Part shown: positions 62,957 through 64,000 of the stretch, one piece after another
Position numbering within the stretch: position 1 is the stretch's first letter
Layout of the letters: every line of letters starts with the position of its first letter
Assembly (NCBI RefSeq): GCF_036023875.1
Contig: NZ_CP107931.1
Span: 3,472,001 to 3,536,000 of the forward strand
Direction: 5' to 3'
From: Mycobacterium sp. NBC_00419
GTDB lineage: Bacteria > Actinomycetota > Actinomycetes > Mycobacteriales > Mycobacteriaceae
DNA: 64,000 nt
Notes under the pieces: generated by a model
The model's database searches: none
What the model was told of the DNA's origin: nothing
What the model saw: only the letters and a program-made list of their open reading frames with translations
Translations under genes and position numbers: made by a program

Positions 62957-64000
62957 GTGCGCACCACAACTCTCCCCTCCCATAGCCCCGTCCGCACCGC
63001 TGCCGCACGGCCGCATCCGCTGCGGACCCGCCACCACATCATCGCCCCGTCGCTGCGGATCCCCGAAGCGGCCACGGCAGCGGTATTCGCCGCCGTCCGC
63101 CAGCGCGGCGCCATCGCCCGCGACGTCATCGCCCAGGTCACCAAGCTCTCGATCGCCACGGTCAACCGCCAGGTCACCGCACTGCTGGATGCCGGGGTCC
63201 TGCGTGAACGCGCCGACCTCGCCGTCTCCGGTGCGATCGGCCGGCCGCGGGTGCCCGTCGAGGTCAACCACGAGCCGTTCCTGACCCTGGGCATCCACAT
63301 CGGCGCACGCACCACCAGCATTGTGGCCACCGACCTGTTCGGCCGCACCCTCGACGCCGTCGAAACGCCCACCCCGCGTGGCGGCCAGGCCCAGGCCCTG
63401 GCTTCGCTGGCCGGCAGCGCCCGGCGCTACCTGAGCCGCTGGCATCGCCGTCGTCCGCTGTGGGTGGGCGTGGCCATCGGCGGCGTGGTCGACAGCGTCA
63501 CCGGCCATGTCGACCATCCGCGGCTCGGCTGGACTCAGGCCCCGGTCGGCCCGGTGCTGGCGGAGACGCTGGGCCTGCCGGTATCGGTGGCCTCGCACGT
63601 CGATGCGATGGCCGGTGCGGAACTGCTGCTCGGGATGCGCCGCGCACCGTCGCCGACAGCGAGCACGCTGTACGTATATGCCCGTGAGACAGTCGGTTTC
63701 GCTCTGGTGATCGGCGGACGGGTGCACAGCCCGGCCAGTGGCCCCGGCACCATCGCCGCGCTGCCGGTGCAATCGGACATCCTCGGCGGCACAGGTCAGC
63801 TGGAATCCACCGTCAGCGACGAAGCCGTTCTGGCCGCCGCCCGTAAGCGCGGACTCATCCCCGCCGCCGGGCCGAGTGCCACGATGTCGACGCTGTTGCG
63901 TACCGCGCGACAAGGCGACCAGCCCGAGACCACCGCAGCCCGTGAACTGCTGCAGGAGCGGGCCCGGGTGTTGGGCGGCGCGGTGGCGCTGCTGCGCGAC
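62957..64000 (+). CDS. ROK family transcriptional regulator (Rv0485-like), C-terminus outside window
   Basis: 348 codons visible from the GTG at 62957. A winged helix DNA-binding part (AVFAAVRQRGAIARDVIAQ, then TVNRQVTALLDAGVLRERAD) is followed by the ROK fold: GIHIGARTTSIVATDLFGR as phosphate-1-like motif and a VASHVDAMAGAELL segment. Residues of the kinase zinc motif are not seen in the visible part, so it is probably a sugar-sensing regulator. Rv0485 controls a pe/ppe pair. The right end is cut by the window. Confidence 0.88.
   Translation, partial: MRTTTLPSHSPVRTAAARPHPLRTRHHIIAPSLRIPEAATAAVFAAVRQRGAIARDVIAQVTKLSIATVNRQVTALLDAGVLRERADLAVSGAIGRPRVPVEVNHEPFLTLGIHIGARTTSIVATDLFGRTLDAVETPTPRGGQAQALASLAGSARRYLSRWHRRRPLWVGVAIGGVVDSVTGHVDHPRLGWTQAPVGPVLAETLGLPVSVASHVDAMAGAELLLGMRRAPSPTASTLYVYARETVGFALVIGGRVHSPASGPGTIAALPVQSDILGGTGQLESTVSDEAVLAAARKRGLIPAAGPSATMSTLLRTARQGDQPETTAARELLQERARVLGGAVALLRD

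Overview
The window is a high-GC actinobacterial chromosome segment, and its gene order identifies a mycobacterium, most likely a fast-growing Mycolicibacterium. Two blocks follow the Mycobacterium tuberculosis order closely. Positions 2100-8072 match Rv0435c-Rv0439c (CDC48-like ATPase, pssA, psd, moeA, SDR), followed after an insertion by groEL2 (Rv0440). Positions 29896-64000 match Rv0457c-Rv0485 (S9 peptidase, aldehyde dehydrogenase, lpd, ramB, icl, fadB2, umaA, madR, hbhA, deoC, murB, the L,D-transpeptidase gene, ROK regulator). Species-specific material lies between and inside these blocks. These matches are from recognition of sequence and order; no database search was run.

Layout: 1-2018 holds a partial Mrp antiporter subunit, a DUF1707 protein and an SRPBCC protein. 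2100-8072 is the minus-strand phospholipid, molybdopterin and ATPase cluster. 8132-12797 is an insertion before groEL2 (HAD phosphatase, helicase, cupin, a second SDR, TetR). 12813-14650 is the heat-shock unit: two CIRCE operators, groEL2 and a strong terminator. 14744-22508 is an accessory stretch with an AbiEi/DUF559-like protein, small enzymes, PPK2 and membrane proteins.

22540-29900 is the most unusual part. It is a two-armed locus resembling a polymorphic toxin/immunity system. The minus arm reads DUF2563 protein, 507-aa putative toxin, then small membrane proteins linked by start/stop overlaps, with a frameshifted remnant of the toxin C-terminus among them. The plus arm reads 523-aa putative toxin, membrane protein, orphan toxin C-terminus, membrane protein. 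A second DUF2563 gene closes the locus. Both DUF2563 genes share a nearly identical 65-bp upstream region. The toxin C-termini are glycine-rich and hydrophobic and the presumed immunity proteins are all membrane proteins, so a membrane-acting, possibly type VII-secreted, toxin is the working hypothesis.

31914-40191 carries an oligopeptidase, a GGDEF gene broken by a one-base deletion, and a ketone/acetoin/aldehyde module (flavin monooxygenase, butanediol dehydrogenase, acetoin reductase, GAF regulator, aldehyde dehydrogenase, DUF779) with a TTGCAAC motif array in its divergent promoter. 40221-49144 is central carbon and C2 metabolism: lpd, the acetate/glyoxylate regulator ramB, isocitrate lyase with a probable RamB operator, fadB2 and a mycolic acid methyltransferase. 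49154-64000 is mostly core mycobacterial: a PPK2 paralogue, MadR, HbhA, deoC, murB, an L,D-transpeptidase lipoprotein and a ROK regulator cut by the window end.
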